This document shows positions 34,982 through 44,141 of a stretch of 64,000 nucleotides of DNA, in pieces. Position numbers and translations under genes: made by a program. Source of the stretch: Bryobacterales bacterium (lineage in GTDB: Bacteria > Acidobacteriota > Terriglobia > Bryobacterales > Bryobacteraceae); assembly GCA_020846745.1 (NCBI GenBank), contig JADLDI010000142.1:37611-101610 (forward strand). The letters run 5' to 3'. Each line of letters starts with the position of its first letter. Positions within the stretch are counted from its first letter, which is position 1. Below the pieces are notes generated by a model, which saw nothing but the letters and a program-made list of their open reading frames with translations, was not told the DNA's origin and made no database searches.

Positions 34982-36073
34982 ATGATCGTTCGGCTCTTTC
35001 TTCCACTTCTCACGGCAGGGCTGCTCGCCGCGCAAATCAAGAGCATCGGTCAGGGTCCGCTCAAAGGCTCCGCGCAAGCCGTCGTCGTCACGTCTCGGCA
35101 TTTGGCCCACACCGCCCAGTTCGTTGGAAACGATCCGGCCGCGGTTCTCAGTCAAGCCGATCAGGCGCTTCGCCAAGCCGGCTCAAGTCTCAGCCGAGCG
35201 GTCAAACTGAACATCGTCGTCGCCGGCGCGGACGTCACCGCAAAGGTCGAACAAGTGCTCGCCGAGCGGTATCCGGACGCCTCCAAAGCTCCCGCCGTCA
35301 GTCTCGTTGCCGGATCGTTGCCCGGCGCCGGCGCCGCATTCGCCGTGGATGTTGTTGCAATTACAGCTCGAACAGCCAAGCGTAATCCTCAAGTAGCAGT
35401 CCTTCCCGCAGGTCCTCGCGCTTACATCTCCGGCCAGTCGGCGAACGGCACGCTCGAGAAAGCCACCCGCGAAACACTCGACAAACTGAAAGCCAATCTA
35501 GCCTTTCTTGGACTCTCTTTGAGCGACGTAATCCAGGTGAAATCCTTCGTTGACCCCATCGCTTCTGTTCCCGACGTGCGCCGCTCGATCGACGAATACT
35601 TCGGCCCGCAACCCCCTCCACAGGTATTCGTCGAATGGACCTCCAAAGGCCGCATCGAGATCGAGCTAATCGCCGCCATCCCTTCCAAAGCAACTCCGGC
35701 CTCTTTGATCGAGCATCTCTGGCCGCCCGAAGAGAAGCCGTCCCCCGTCTTCTGCCGCATGGTTCGCCTCGCTTCTCCTACCACCATCTACACCTCGGGA
35801 CTGTTTGGCTCCGAAGGCCCCGCAGACAAACAGATACGCGATATCTTCGCTTCGCTTGACGCGATCCTTCGTCAAACATCGGGTGATCTACGCCATCTCG
35901 CCAAAGCGACCTATTACGTCGCCGACGATGAGGCTAGCCGCAAACTCAACGACATCCGCCCCGAGTTCTACGACCCCAAGCACCCGCCTGCCGCATCCAA
36001 AGCCGGCGTCAAGGCCACCGGACTCCCCGGCCGCACCGTCACCCTCGACATCATCGCTGTTCCCGTCCGCTAA
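34982..36073 (+). CDS. Exported three-domain RidA/YjgF-like protein
   Basis: A 363-residue protein with a short signal segment (MIVRLFLPLLTAGLLAAQ) and three RidA-like units at about residues 25-130, 135-235 and 250-363. Each has the RidA beta strand and helix order, for example FLGLSLSDVIQVKSFVD and the final GRTVTLDIIAVPVR. In the last strand-turn of each unit the Arg that RidA uses against enamines appears as Ser, Ser/Thr and Gly, so imine hydrolysis is doubtful. Multi-domain exported RidA proteins are common in Acidobacteria and of unknown role. Confidence 0.72.
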   Translation: MIVRLFLPLLTAGLLAAQIKSIGQGPLKGSAQAVVVTSRHLAHTAQFVGNDPAAVLSQADQALRQAGSSLSRAVKLNIVVAGADVTAKVEQVLAERYPDASKAPAVSLVAGSLPGAGAAFAVDVVAITARTAKRNPQVAVLPAGPRAYISGQSANGTLEKATRETLDKLKANLAFLGLSLSDVIQVKSFVDPIASVPDVRRSIDEYFGPQPPPQVFVEWTSKGRIEIELIAAIPSKATPASLIEHLWPPEEKPSPVFCRMVRLASPTTIYTSGLFGSEGPADKQIRDIFASLDAILRQTSGDLRHLAKATYYVADDEASRKLNDIRPEFYDPKHPPAASKAGVKATGLPGRTVTLDIIAVPVR

Positions 36074-36130
36074 TCGCGGAAGTACTAAAGTGCTCCTGCC
36101 TTTCAGCCGATAGTCAGGCAGGGAGGCACT

Positions 36131-37720
36131 CTGCACCTGTTACGCCGCATCGCGTCGCCGTCGCTCTCGGACTTCTTGTTTATCGCGGTCCTCGGCTGGC
36201 TATTCCTGTCGAGCCCCGATGGCTGGAGCCGTCTGCTCCTGGATGGCGACACCGGCTGGCACATTCGTACCGGCGACTTTATCCTCGACCACCGCCAGAT
36301 CCCGTACCGGGACATCTTCTCGTTCTCGAAGCCGGGTGAACCCTGGTTTGCCTGGGAGTGGGGGGCCGATGTCCTCTTCGCTACGCTGGTCCGGTTGGCC
36401 GGGCTCAAAGGACTGGTTCTTTTCTGCGGCGCCTTGATCGCTCTATACGTTACTTTCGTACTGCGCTGGTCAGTCGGCGTAGGCGCTAACGCATTGATTG
36501 CGCTTGCTCTAACGCTGCTCGCCATGGGAGCTAGCACGGTTCATTACCTCGCACGGCCCCATCTGTTCACGTTAATGCTTCTGCCTCTTGCCCTGTATCT
36601 CCTCGAACGTGGGCGCCATCTGTGGGTGCTCGTCCCCCTGATGGTTCTCTGGACGAATCTGCATGGCGGCTTCGCTGGTTTCCTCGCCTGTTTCGGCTTG
36701 TGGGTTCTGGGTCATCCGTCATTCCGCCTCGCATTCTGGTTCTCCCTCTGCTCGTTGTCGACACTCATCAACCCCTACGGCTATCACCTGCACCAACACA
36801 TGTGGAGCTATCTCCAGTCAGACTGGATTCGCGAGGTCGTCCTCGAATTCAGGTCCCCATCGTTTCGAACGGAAAATATCTTCCAGTACGAGTTTCTTCT
36901 CGTGCTTGGCCTTATGGCCGCGGCCTCATGCCTCACCCGCCGCCGCTATGGCCATTGCCTCTGGATTCTGTTTTGGGCCCACCAGTCGTTGTCGTCGGCC
37001 CGGCACATTACCATCTACGTCTCGGTCGCCGTACCGGTCATTGCGGTTGAACTGACTGCCCTTTGGGATCGTTTCCTCCAATCGCAGCTTTCGACGTCCA
37101 CGCCGATGATTCTGAACCGGATCGCCGCCGATCTCGCGCCGCAGTTCCGCCGGATCAGTGTGATCGCCTTCGCCGCCGTCGCCCTCCTCGGCATCATCCC
37201 GCAGCAGTGGCCCTCCGATTTCCCGAAATTCCGCTTCCCGGTTGCCGCCGTCGATCGTTATTCCGACCGCATCCGTTCGGCTCGCCTACTCACGATGGAC
37301 CAGTGGGCTGACTACCTCATCTACCGCTTCCATCCGTCCGTCAAAGTCTTCTTCGACGGCCGCAGCGACTTCTACGGGCAAACGATTGGCGATGATTACA
37401 TCCGTGTATCGGCCGGACACGCCTCCTGGCGTTCCATTCTCGACCGGCATCAGTTCAACCTCATCCTCATCCCGCCCGATTGGGCGCTGGCCAGTTTGCT
37501 TAAGCTCGACCCGGCATGGTCGCTGATCTCTGAAGATTCAACCGCTCTTCTCTTCACCCGTCTTTCTCCTCCGCGGATTGCTTCCGCCGAAAATCCTTCT
37601 TCGAGTCTAATGAAATCCTCCAACCCCGCCGAACTTTCTAAGGGAGCCCTGACGAACATGGCACCGGAGGCATCGAATGCGCGACCTGAATCCCCTCTCT
37701 CGAAAGCGGAGCGCCTATGA
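36131..37720 (+). CDS. Polytopic membrane protein at the head of the Tad operon (GT-C-like)
   Basis: About 529 residues. GSRLLLDGDTGWHIRTGDF-like motif (SRLLLDGDTGWHIRTGDFIL, about 33-52) and FSKPGEPWFAWEWGADVLFA follow the first helix, then ten further hydrophobic segments to about residue 355. The pattern is that of GT-C-type glycosyltransferases, but no donor or acceptor can be named. A CTG at 36131 right after GCAGGGAGG is the best placed start; the next clear start is TTG 36176, which would drop a few residues of the first helix. Its stop overlaps the next start (ATGA), so it is the first gene of the Tad operon. Confidence 0.6.
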   Translation: MHLLRRIASPSLSDFLFIAVLGWLFLSSPDGWSRLLLDGDTGWHIRTGDFILDHRQIPYRDIFSFSKPGEPWFAWEWGADVLFATLVRLAGLKGLVLFCGALIALYVTFVLRWSVGVGANALIALALTLLAMGASTVHYLARPHLFTLMLLPLALYLLERGRHLWVLVPLMVLWTNLHGGFAGFLACFGLWVLGHPSFRLAFWFSLCSLSTLINPYGYHLHQHMWSYLQSDWIREVVLEFRSPSFRTENIFQYEFLLVLGLMAAASCLTRRRYGHCLWILFWAHQSLSSARHITIYVSVAVPVIAVELTALWDRFLQSQLSTSTPMILNRIAADLAPQFRRISVIAFAAVALLGIIPQQWPSDFPKFRFPVAAVDRYSDRIRSARLLTMDQWADYLIYRFHPSVKVFFDGRSDFYGQTIGDDYIRVSAGHASWRSILDRHQFNLILIPPDWALASLLKLDPAWSLISEDSTALLFTRLSPPRIASAENPSSSLMKSSNPAELSKGALTNMAPEASNARPESPLSKAERL

Positions 37721-38163
37721 ATGATCTTTGGCATCTTCAGATCCTCGTTGCGGTGACGCTAGGCTTGGCCGCGTCCGCCGAAGATCTGTTCCGGCGCACT
37801 ATTTCCAACTACTGGTCGCTTTCGGCGTTGGTTGCTGGAATCGTCCTGCATGCCTGGCATTTCGGCTGGCGTGGGCTCGTAAGCGCCCTCGCGGGCGCTG
37901 TCGCGGGTTTTGCGGTTTTTCTCGTGTTTTATCTGCTCGGCGGAATGGGAGGAGGCGACATCAAGTTGATGGCGGGGTTCGGCAGTCTGGTCGGGATCTC
38001 TCAACTCCTGGTGTTTGCTTTCTGGACAGCACTGGTTGGTGGCTTCGTCGCCGCTCTCGTGCTGGCCGTGAACTCTTTCCTTCGCACCGCCAACAAGCGT
38101 CCCAGCATCCCGTACGCGCCGGCGATTGCTGCTGGTGTGTGCTTAGCGCTGGTTTCTGCTTGA
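37717..38163 (+). CDS. Type IV prepilin peptidase (TadV/CpaA type, A24 family)
   Basis: A 148-residue membrane protease with four helices. The catalytic Asp of the GGGDIKLMAG motif (about residues 75-84) is clear, and the first is in ASAEDLFRRTISN (about 22-25). The protein lacks the methylase half of PilD, as Tad-type peptidases do. It cleaves the leader of Flp-type pilins in the inner membrane. No pilin gene lies in the window, so the substrate is elsewhere. It overlaps the preceding gene by 4 bp. Confidence 0.9.
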   Translation: MNDLWHLQILVAVTLGLAASAEDLFRRTISNYWSLSALVAGIVLHAWHFGWRGLVSALAGAVAGFAVFLVFYLLGGMGGGDIKLMAGFGSLVGISQLLVFAFWTALVGGFVAALVLAVNSFLRTANKRPSIPYAPAIAAGVCLALVSA

Positions 38164-38184
38164 GGTGAGAAAGAGGTTATAGGT

Positions 38185-39111
38185 ATGGATCGGCGTTTTC
38201 TGACTGTTCTCGGGGTGAGCTTGGTTTTTGCTCTCCTCGTATCGAGCATCTTCTACCAGATGTCCTCCCGTGCGGCTGTTCCTGAGAAAAAGGCCGAACC
38301 GGTCGATACTCAGGATGTCGTCGTGGCTGCTAAGCCCCTGTCTGTCGGTGTCACTGTCAAGCCCGACGACGTCAAGGTCGTGAAAGTACACGGCTCGGGG
38401 TTCCCCAAAGGCGCATTCCACAAGCCCGAAGAGGTCATCGACCGCCCGGTGATGAGTAACATCCTCCTCGACGAGCCCATCCTCGAAGGTCGCCTTGCCA
38501 CTCGTGGTAGCGGTTTTGGGCTAGCCCCGATCATCCCCGTCGGCATGCGTGCCGTCTCGGTGCGGGTGAACGAAGTTGTTGGTGTCGCCGGCTTTGTCTT
38601 GCCGGGCATGCACGTCGATGTACTGGTTACTGGGCGTCCTCCCACCGAGGGGGCCGCCACCATGACGACCACTGCCCTTCAAGACATCACCGTCCTCAGC
38701 GCCGGTCAAACCATGCAAGCCGATCCGCGCGGTCAGGCCATCAATGCTCCGGTCGTCACCTTGCTGGTAACCCCCGAGCAAGCCGAGACTCTGACTCTCG
38801 CCGGCACCGAATCGCGCATCCAACTCGTCCTGCGCAATGGCGCCGATAAGGCTGTCACCTCTACGCCGGGCCGCCGCATCCATGAACTTTACAACCTCAA
38901 GCCCGAACGCCCCAGCGGTAGCGCTCGCCTGGCTGACGGCGAACTGGAAGACGCGCCTCGCCGTCCCAAACCGCGGCCCGTTGCGGTCGCCCTGGCGCCG
39001 GTTGTCCCTCCGCCCGTGGTGGCGCCGCCATCCGTGCCGGATCAGATCGTGATCATTCGGGGCAATCAGAAAACCGTAGAAGTCGTGAATAACGTTCGGA
39101 GGGGCCAATGA
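38185..39111 (+). CDS. cpaB: Flp pilus assembly protein CpaB/RcpC
   Basis: A 308-residue protein with an N-terminal membrane anchor (LGVSLVFALLVSSIFYQM) and a SAF domain (DVVVAAKPLSVGVTVKPDDV, about 46-65, with PIIPVGMRAVSVRVNEVVGV and PGMHVDVLVTG next). A Pro-rich tail follows. CpaB works in the periplasm next to the secretin and is thought to bind peptidoglycan or oligomerise. The stop overlaps the secretin start by 4 bp. Confidence 0.9.
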   Translation: MDRRFLTVLGVSLVFALLVSSIFYQMSSRAAVPEKKAEPVDTQDVVVAAKPLSVGVTVKPDDVKVVKVHGSGFPKGAFHKPEEVIDRPVMSNILLDEPILEGRLATRGSGFGLAPIIPVGMRAVSVRVNEVVGVAGFVLPGMHVDVLVTGRPPTEGAATMTTTALQDITVLSAGQTMQADPRGQAINAPVVTLLVTPEQAETLTLAGTESRIQLVLRNGADKAVTSTPGRRIHELYNLKPERPSGSARLADGELEDAPRRPKPRPVAVALAPVVPPPVVAPPSVPDQIVIIRGNQKTVEVVNNVRRGQ

Positions 39112-40505
39112 TTACCCGCCTCGCAGTATTGTTCGTGTGCCCGTTCCTCGTCGGTGCGGAAACCGCAATTGAAGAGCTTCGGATGACGGTCGGAAAGAGC
39201 ATCGTGCTCGACTACCCGGCCGATGTCACTCGCATCTCCACCAGCAACCCCGACATGGTCGACGCCGTTGCTGTCTCCACCCGTGAGATCCTCCTTCACG
39301 GCAAAGCCCACGGTAGTTCGACCATCGTCATTTGGTCGAAGTCCGGCCAGCGTACCTTCTACAACGTATCCGTAGAACACAATCTGGAGCCCATTCGCAA
39401 GATTCTCAAAGAAACGTTTCCCGACGAGCAAATCGGGGTCCGTTCAGCCCGTGATTCCGTCACCTTGAGCGGTACCGTCACTTCCCAGGCGATCGCCGAC
39501 CGTGCCACTGCGCTCACGGCCTCGCTTGCGAAAACGGTCGTAAACAACCTCCAAATCCGCCCCGCGCTCGTCGACAAACAAATCCTGCTGCGCGTGAAGT
39601 TTGCCGAAGTCGACCGCAACTATTCGCAGCAATTCGCGGTCAACCTCATCTCAACCGGCGCTCTGAACACACCGGGAACCGTCAGTACCGGCCAAACGAG
39701 CGGCGCCAAACCGTCGAATCTCAGCGGCGTCATCGGCGGAGCCGTTGCTGGAACGTCGAGTGAGTTCTCACTGAGCGATGCTCTGAACATCTTTGCGTTC
39801 CGGCCCGACCTGAATCTCGCTTCAACCGTTCGCGCCTTGCAAAGCCGCGGCGCTCTGCAAATCCTGGCGGAACCTAACCTCGTAACAACAAATGGCAAAG
39901 AGGCCAGCTTCCTGGTTGGCGGCGAATTCCCCGTGCCTATCCTGCAAGGTGGCTCCAATTCAGGCGCCGTCACCATTCAGTTCCGCGAATTTGGCATCCG
40001 TCTCTCCTTCAACCCTCTTCTCACGCCAAACAAGACCCTCAAAATGTATGTCAAGCCCGAGGTGTCGTCCATCGATATTGCCAACGCGGTCACCGTCAGC
40101 GGGTTCCGCATCCCCGCTTTGTCGACCCGCCGCATTGAGTCCAACATAGAATTAGCGCCCGGCCAGAGCTTTGTCATCGGCGGCTTGATTGATAACCGTG
40201 CTGACGAATCCTTTGCCAGGATTCCTGGCTTGTCATCCATCCCGCTTCTTGGCGTCATTTTCCGCAGCCGGATTGAGAACCGCGCAAAAACCGAACTGGT
40301 CGTCATGGTTACCCCGGAAATCGTGGACCCGCTTCAACCGGGGGACCCTAGTCCCGTGCCCCAGATGCCGATGCGATTCCTTGCGCCCAGGGACGTTCCG
40401 GCGACCGCCAAACCCGTCAAATCGGGCTCGGCTTCTAAGCCGGGCAAATCCAAGGAATCGGCGAGTGTATCCCAGCCCAAACAGCGGATGGTGGCCAAAC
40501 CCTAA
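39108..40505 (+). CDS. cpaC: Tad-type outer-membrane secretin CpaC/RcpA
   Basis: A 465-residue secretin with a signal segment, an N-terminal pilus domain (LRMTVGKSIVLDYPADVTRI, about 24-43), a BON-like domain (DSVTLSGTVTSQAIADRA) and the secretin core, with GALQILAEPNLVTTNGKEAS, VGGEFPVPILQGGS and, at the end, LVVMVTPEIVDPLQPG. It forms the outer-membrane pore of the Tad machine. The 50-residue C-terminal Lys/Pro/Ser-rich tail is unusual in length. It overlaps cpaB by 4 bp. Confidence 0.93.
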   Translation: MITRLAVLFVCPFLVGAETAIEELRMTVGKSIVLDYPADVTRISTSNPDMVDAVAVSTREILLHGKAHGSSTIVIWSKSGQRTFYNVSVEHNLEPIRKILKETFPDEQIGVRSARDSVTLSGTVTSQAIADRATALTASLAKTVVNNLQIRPALVDKQILLRVKFAEVDRNYSQQFAVNLISTGALNTPGTVSTGQTSGAKPSNLSGVIGGAVAGTSSEFSLSDALNIFAFRPDLNLASTVRALQSRGALQILAEPNLVTTNGKEASFLVGGEFPVPILQGGSNSGAVTIQFREFGIRLSFNPLLTPNKTLKMYVKPEVSSIDIANAVTVSGFRIPALSTRRIESNIELAPGQSFVIGGLIDNRADESFARIPGLSSIPLLGVIFRSRIENRAKTELVVMVTPEIVDPLQPGDPSPVPQMPMRFLAPRDVPATAKPVKSGSASKPGKSKESASVSQPKQRMVAKP

Positions 40506-40531
40506 TCGCCTTTCTCGAGCGAAGAGACGGT

Positions 40532-41758
40532 ATGCATCCGAATCGTCCAGGTCGCGATCAGGCGCTCACCGCGCTTCTGATCGCGCCCGACAGAAAACTC
40601 GCGCAGCAACTCGTCGCAGCTTTGCACGAGACCAGGTCGTTCCAATTACTTGCCGAACTCAAGGCATACCCGTCGCTGAACACGTTGGAAATACGCCTCC
40701 GCCAACTCAAGCCAGACGTTGTTCTCATCGAGACTGCCACGAATTTTGCGTCGGCCGCGGAATTAGTGCGCTTTGTTTGTAGTTGGCGTCCGGTCACACC
40801 CGTAATCGGCGTCCATCACTCTAACGATAGTGCCGCCGTCATTTCTGTCTTGCGGGCTGGAGCCAGTGAATTCCTTTCCCCACCCTTTGAGGCCGGGTCG
40901 CAACGCGAGGCGGCTAATCGAGTCCGCCGCCTGCGTCAGCCCGACCAGGAAGTCTCGACGGAACTGGGCCACGTCATTAGCTTCTCCTCGGCCAAGCCCG
41001 GAGCGGGAAGCTCCACCATTGCCGCTCATACCGCACACGCCCTGCGCAAGTTGACCGGCGCGAAAGTGCTCCTCATCGACTTTGATTTACAGGGCGGAAC
41101 CATCGGTTTCTACCTGAAACTGCAGGCTGCCTATTCCGTGGTGGATGCCCTTCAGCAGGCCGAGCGGCTCGACCCCAGCCTCTGGTCCGCCTTGACTATC
41201 CCCAGCGGCGGCATCGATGTCCTGCCGGCGCCCGAACTTCCCTTTAACGACCCCATCGACCAGCCACGGTTGAATGAATTAATCGAGCACGCTCGCCGTT
41301 TGTACGACTGGATCATTCTCGATACACCCACCATTTTCCACAGGAGTAGCCTGCTGTCGCTTTCTGAGGCTGACAACTCCTTCCTCGTTTCGACCAGCGA
41401 TTTGGCCAGCTTGCACGTGGCCCGTCGCGCGGTGCAAATGCTCGAGCAACTTGGTTTTGCACGGGAGCGCTACCAGGTCGTGATCAACCGTTTGGGCAAG
41501 AAGGATAGCCTCGCTTCAACCGACCTCAGCCGCATTTTTCAATGTGCGGTTCCTGTGTGTATTCCGAACGATTACTTCACTTTGCATCGTGTCATCTCCC
41601 TCGGACAGCCGCTGGTCTCCGATTGTGACCTCGGCCGGGCCATCGCGTCGCTTGCGTCGCATATTTCGGGCCGTGCGGAAGCGGAGCGGTCGAATCAGCC
41701 CGCATCGGGCGCCGACTCCCGAATTCCTGTCGGCCGCACTCTAGAGGAACGCGCCTGA
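40532..41758 (+). CDS. cpaE: Tad localisation ATPase CpaE/TadZ
   Basis: A 408-residue protein: an N-terminal response-regulator-like receiver fold (residues 10-130, without an obvious phosphate-accepting Asp set) and a C-terminal MinD/ParA-like ATPase. The P-loop reads AKPGAGSST (154-162), so the usual KGGxGKT has lost the second Lys, as is common in CpaE/TadZ. LLIDFDLQGG and LDTPTIFH follow. TadZ places the Tad machine at the pole. It lies 26 bp after the secretin. Confidence 0.88.
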   Translation: MHPNRPGRDQALTALLIAPDRKLAQQLVAALHETRSFQLLAELKAYPSLNTLEIRLRQLKPDVVLIETATNFASAAELVRFVCSWRPVTPVIGVHHSNDSAAVISVLRAGASEFLSPPFEAGSQREAANRVRRLRQPDQEVSTELGHVISFSSAKPGAGSSTIAAHTAHALRKLTGAKVLLIDFDLQGGTIGFYLKLQAAYSVVDALQQAERLDPSLWSALTIPSGGIDVLPAPELPFNDPIDQPRLNELIEHARRLYDWIILDTPTIFHRSSLLSLSEADNSFLVSTSDLASLHVARRAVQMLEQLGFARERYQVVINRLGKKDSLASTDLSRIFQCAVPVCIPNDYFTLHRVISLGQPLVSDCDLGRAIASLASHISGRAEAERSNQPASGADSRIPVGRTLEERA

Positions 41759-41775
41759 TCCGCCGATAGAAAAGT

Positions 41776-43146
41776 ATGCTGCCAAATCTCGATCAACGCT
41801 TCTCTCCCGGTCAGAACCAGCCGAATTGGGAACAGCGCTTGATGAGGAACTCGGCCCGCGGAAAAGGTTCGCTCAAACCCGAATATCAGGAACTGAAGTT
41901 CACGCTGCACCGCAAGTTGTTGGACAAGATCAATCTCGAAGCGCTAGCCACCATCGATAACCAGCGCGTTCGTGGCGAAGTCCGCAATGCTCTGATGCAA
42001 TTGATCGATGGCGAGCCGACCCTGCTCAGCTCGGTTGAAAAGCAACAGATCTGCGACGAGGTGCTCGATGAAGTGTTCGGCTTGGGCCCTCTCGAGCCTT
42101 TGCTTCAAGACCCGACAATTTCCGACATTCTGGTCAACACGCACAAGCAGATCTACATCGAACGCCGTGGCGTTCTGGAATCGACCAACGTAAGCTTTCG
42201 CGACGACGCCCACCTCATCCGGATCATCGACAAGATCGTCTCCCAGGTCGGCCGCCGCATCGACGAATCCACACCCATGGTGGATGCCCGTTTGCTCGAC
42301 GGCTCTCGTGTCAACGCCATCATACCCCCACTGGCTGTCGACGGCCCGCTGCTCTCCATCCGCCGCTTCAGTGTCGATAAGCTCATGCCGGCGGACCTTG
42401 TCGACCGCCGGGCTATGACCCCCGGAATGATGGAATTGCTGGAAGCAGCGGTTAAAGCGCGCTTGAACATCATCATCTCCGGCGGTACCGGATCCGGTAA
42501 AACAACGCTCCTTAATGGCTTGTCCTCGTTTATTAACCCCAAAGAACGAATCGTCACCATTGAAGACGCAGCCGAACTGCAATTGAAGCAGCCGCACGTG
42601 GCGCGCCTTGAAACGCGTCCCCCGAACCTCGAAGGTCACGGAGCCGTTCGTCAGCGCGAACTGTTGATCAATTCCTTGCGTATGCGCCCCGACCGCATCG
42701 TGGTCGGCGAGTGCCGCGGCGAAGAAGCTCTCGACATGTTGCAGGCCATGAACACAGGTCACGATGGTTCGCTCACAACCATCCACGCGAACTCGCCGCG
42801 TGACGCCGTGTCCCGTCTGGAAGTGATGGTATCTCTTGCAAATTCAAACATGCAGTTGGTGAGCATACGTCAGCAGATTGCCGGCGCTGTTCATCTCCTC
42901 GTGCAGGCCGCTCGCTTAAGCGATGGGTCGCGCCGGGTAATCAGCATCACTGAGGTCACGGGGATGGAAGGTGAAGTCGTGACCTTACAAGACATTTTCG
43001 TGTTCGAAAAACGAGGTCTGACGCCGGACGGAAGGGTGGTAGGCCGCTTCGCGGCGACAGGTATACGTCCGAAATTCTATGAGAAGTTGCTGGCTGCCGG
43101 AATCCGGCTACGGCCCGACTTGTTCGACGAGGTTGTAGAGATCTGA
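41776..43146 (+). CDS. cpaF: Tad secretion ATPase CpaF/TadA
   Basis: A 456-residue hexameric ATPase that drives Flp pilus extension. Walker A is GGTGSGKTT at 236-244, the Asp box IEDAAELQL at 262-270, Walker B RPDRIVVGECRGEEA at 304-317 and the His box HDGSLTTIHA at 329-338. All catalytic elements are intact. Start ATG 41776 is 17 bp after cpaE and weak in SD. Confidence 0.96.
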   Translation: MLPNLDQRFSPGQNQPNWEQRLMRNSARGKGSLKPEYQELKFTLHRKLLDKINLEALATIDNQRVRGEVRNALMQLIDGEPTLLSSVEKQQICDEVLDEVFGLGPLEPLLQDPTISDILVNTHKQIYIERRGVLESTNVSFRDDAHLIRIIDKIVSQVGRRIDESTPMVDARLLDGSRVNAIIPPLAVDGPLLSIRRFSVDKLMPADLVDRRAMTPGMMELLEAAVKARLNIIISGGTGSGKTTLLNGLSSFINPKERIVTIEDAAELQLKQPHVARLETRPPNLEGHGAVRQRELLINSLRMRPDRIVVGECRGEEALDMLQAMNTGHDGSLTTIHANSPRDAVSRLEVMVSLANSNMQLVSIRQQIAGAVHLLVQAARLSDGSRRVISITEVTGMEGEVVTLQDIFVFEKRGLTPDGRVVGRFAATGIRPKFYEKLLAAGIRLRPDLFDEVVEI

Positions 43147-43156
43147 AGGTGCTCCT

Positions 43157-44140
43157 ATGACCGGCTTGCTCGCTATCTTTCTTCTCGTCTGGTTTGGATC
43201 CGTCTGCATCTATTGGCTCACCACGCGATACTTTCGCCAGAGTGACGTCAATCGGATGCGCGATCGCATCACTGAGGGTCCGTCGTCGAAGAAAGAGAAA
43301 AAAGCCAAGGTCGCCTCGAATTCGCCCCAACTGCTCGCATCGGAAGACGTCAAGACAGGCCGGGTCGTGCTGCGTGTGCTGCGGCGCTTTGAGCTGAACA
43401 GCCGCCTCGAGCGTCTTGTTGATCAGTCCGGTTTGAAGTGGCGGCCCGCACGCGTGGTCCACACCTGTTTGGCGCTGTTCATCGCGGGCGCAGTCATAGC
43501 GCGCTGGTGTTCCATACCCTACGTGAGCGCTCAACTCGGCATCGGGCTGTTCGTCGGAATGCTGCCGGTTCTCTACATCTACCGCGTTCGAAACCGGCGT
43601 CTGTTCAAGTTCGAAGAGCAGTTTCCCGAAAGCCTTGAGTTCGTTGCCCGCTCCATGCGGGCGGGACATGCGTTTTCGGTGTCTCTCGAAATGATTTACC
43701 GCGAATTTCAGGAACCCCTTGCCGGCGAAATGAAGCGCACCTTTGAGGAACACAATCTTGGCATGCCGCTCGACCAGGCGCTGTTGAAACTCGCCCAGCG
43801 CGTTCCGTCGCTTGATGTTCACTTCTTCGTGTCCGCGGTGCTGCTGCAAAAGCGAACAGGCGGCAACCTGGCCGAAATCCTCGATAAGCTCGCCTACCTG
43901 ATCCGCGAACGTTTTAAGCTGCGTGGCAAAATTCGGGCAATCAGCGCTCACGGTCGAATGACTGGCATGGCGCTCACGACCATTCCCCTTGCTGTAGCGA
44001 CCATCATGTTCTACGTCAATCCTGGCTACGTTGGTTTCTTCATCGAAAGCAGTACGGGAAACATCATGGCCGGAGCGGCCGTGGGCTTGCAGGTGCTCGG
44101 TTACCTAATCATTCGGAAAATTGTGTCGATAGAGGTCTGA
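43157..44140 (+). CDS. tadB: Tad inner-membrane platform protein TadB
   Basis: A 327-residue membrane protein of the T2SS_F family. EEQFPESLEFVARSMRAGHA (about 153-172) and FEEHNLGMPLDQALLKLAQR are typical, with helices near 1-20, 100-150 and 275-325. Together with TadC it forms the platform on which CpaF acts. The gap to tadC is 1 bp. Confidence 0.92.
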   Translation: MTGLLAIFLLVWFGSVCIYWLTTRYFRQSDVNRMRDRITEGPSSKKEKKAKVASNSPQLLASEDVKTGRVVLRVLRRFELNSRLERLVDQSGLKWRPARVVHTCLALFIAGAVIARWCSIPYVSAQLGIGLFVGMLPVLYIYRVRNRRLFKFEEQFPESLEFVARSMRAGHAFSVSLEMIYREFQEPLAGEMKRTFEEHNLGMPLDQALLKLAQRVPSLDVHFFVSAVLLQKRTGGNLAEILDKLAYLIRERFKLRGKIRAISAHGRMTGMALTTIPLAVATIMFYVNPGYVGFFIESSTGNIMAGAAVGLQVLGYLIIRKIVSIEV

Positions 44141-44141
44141 G

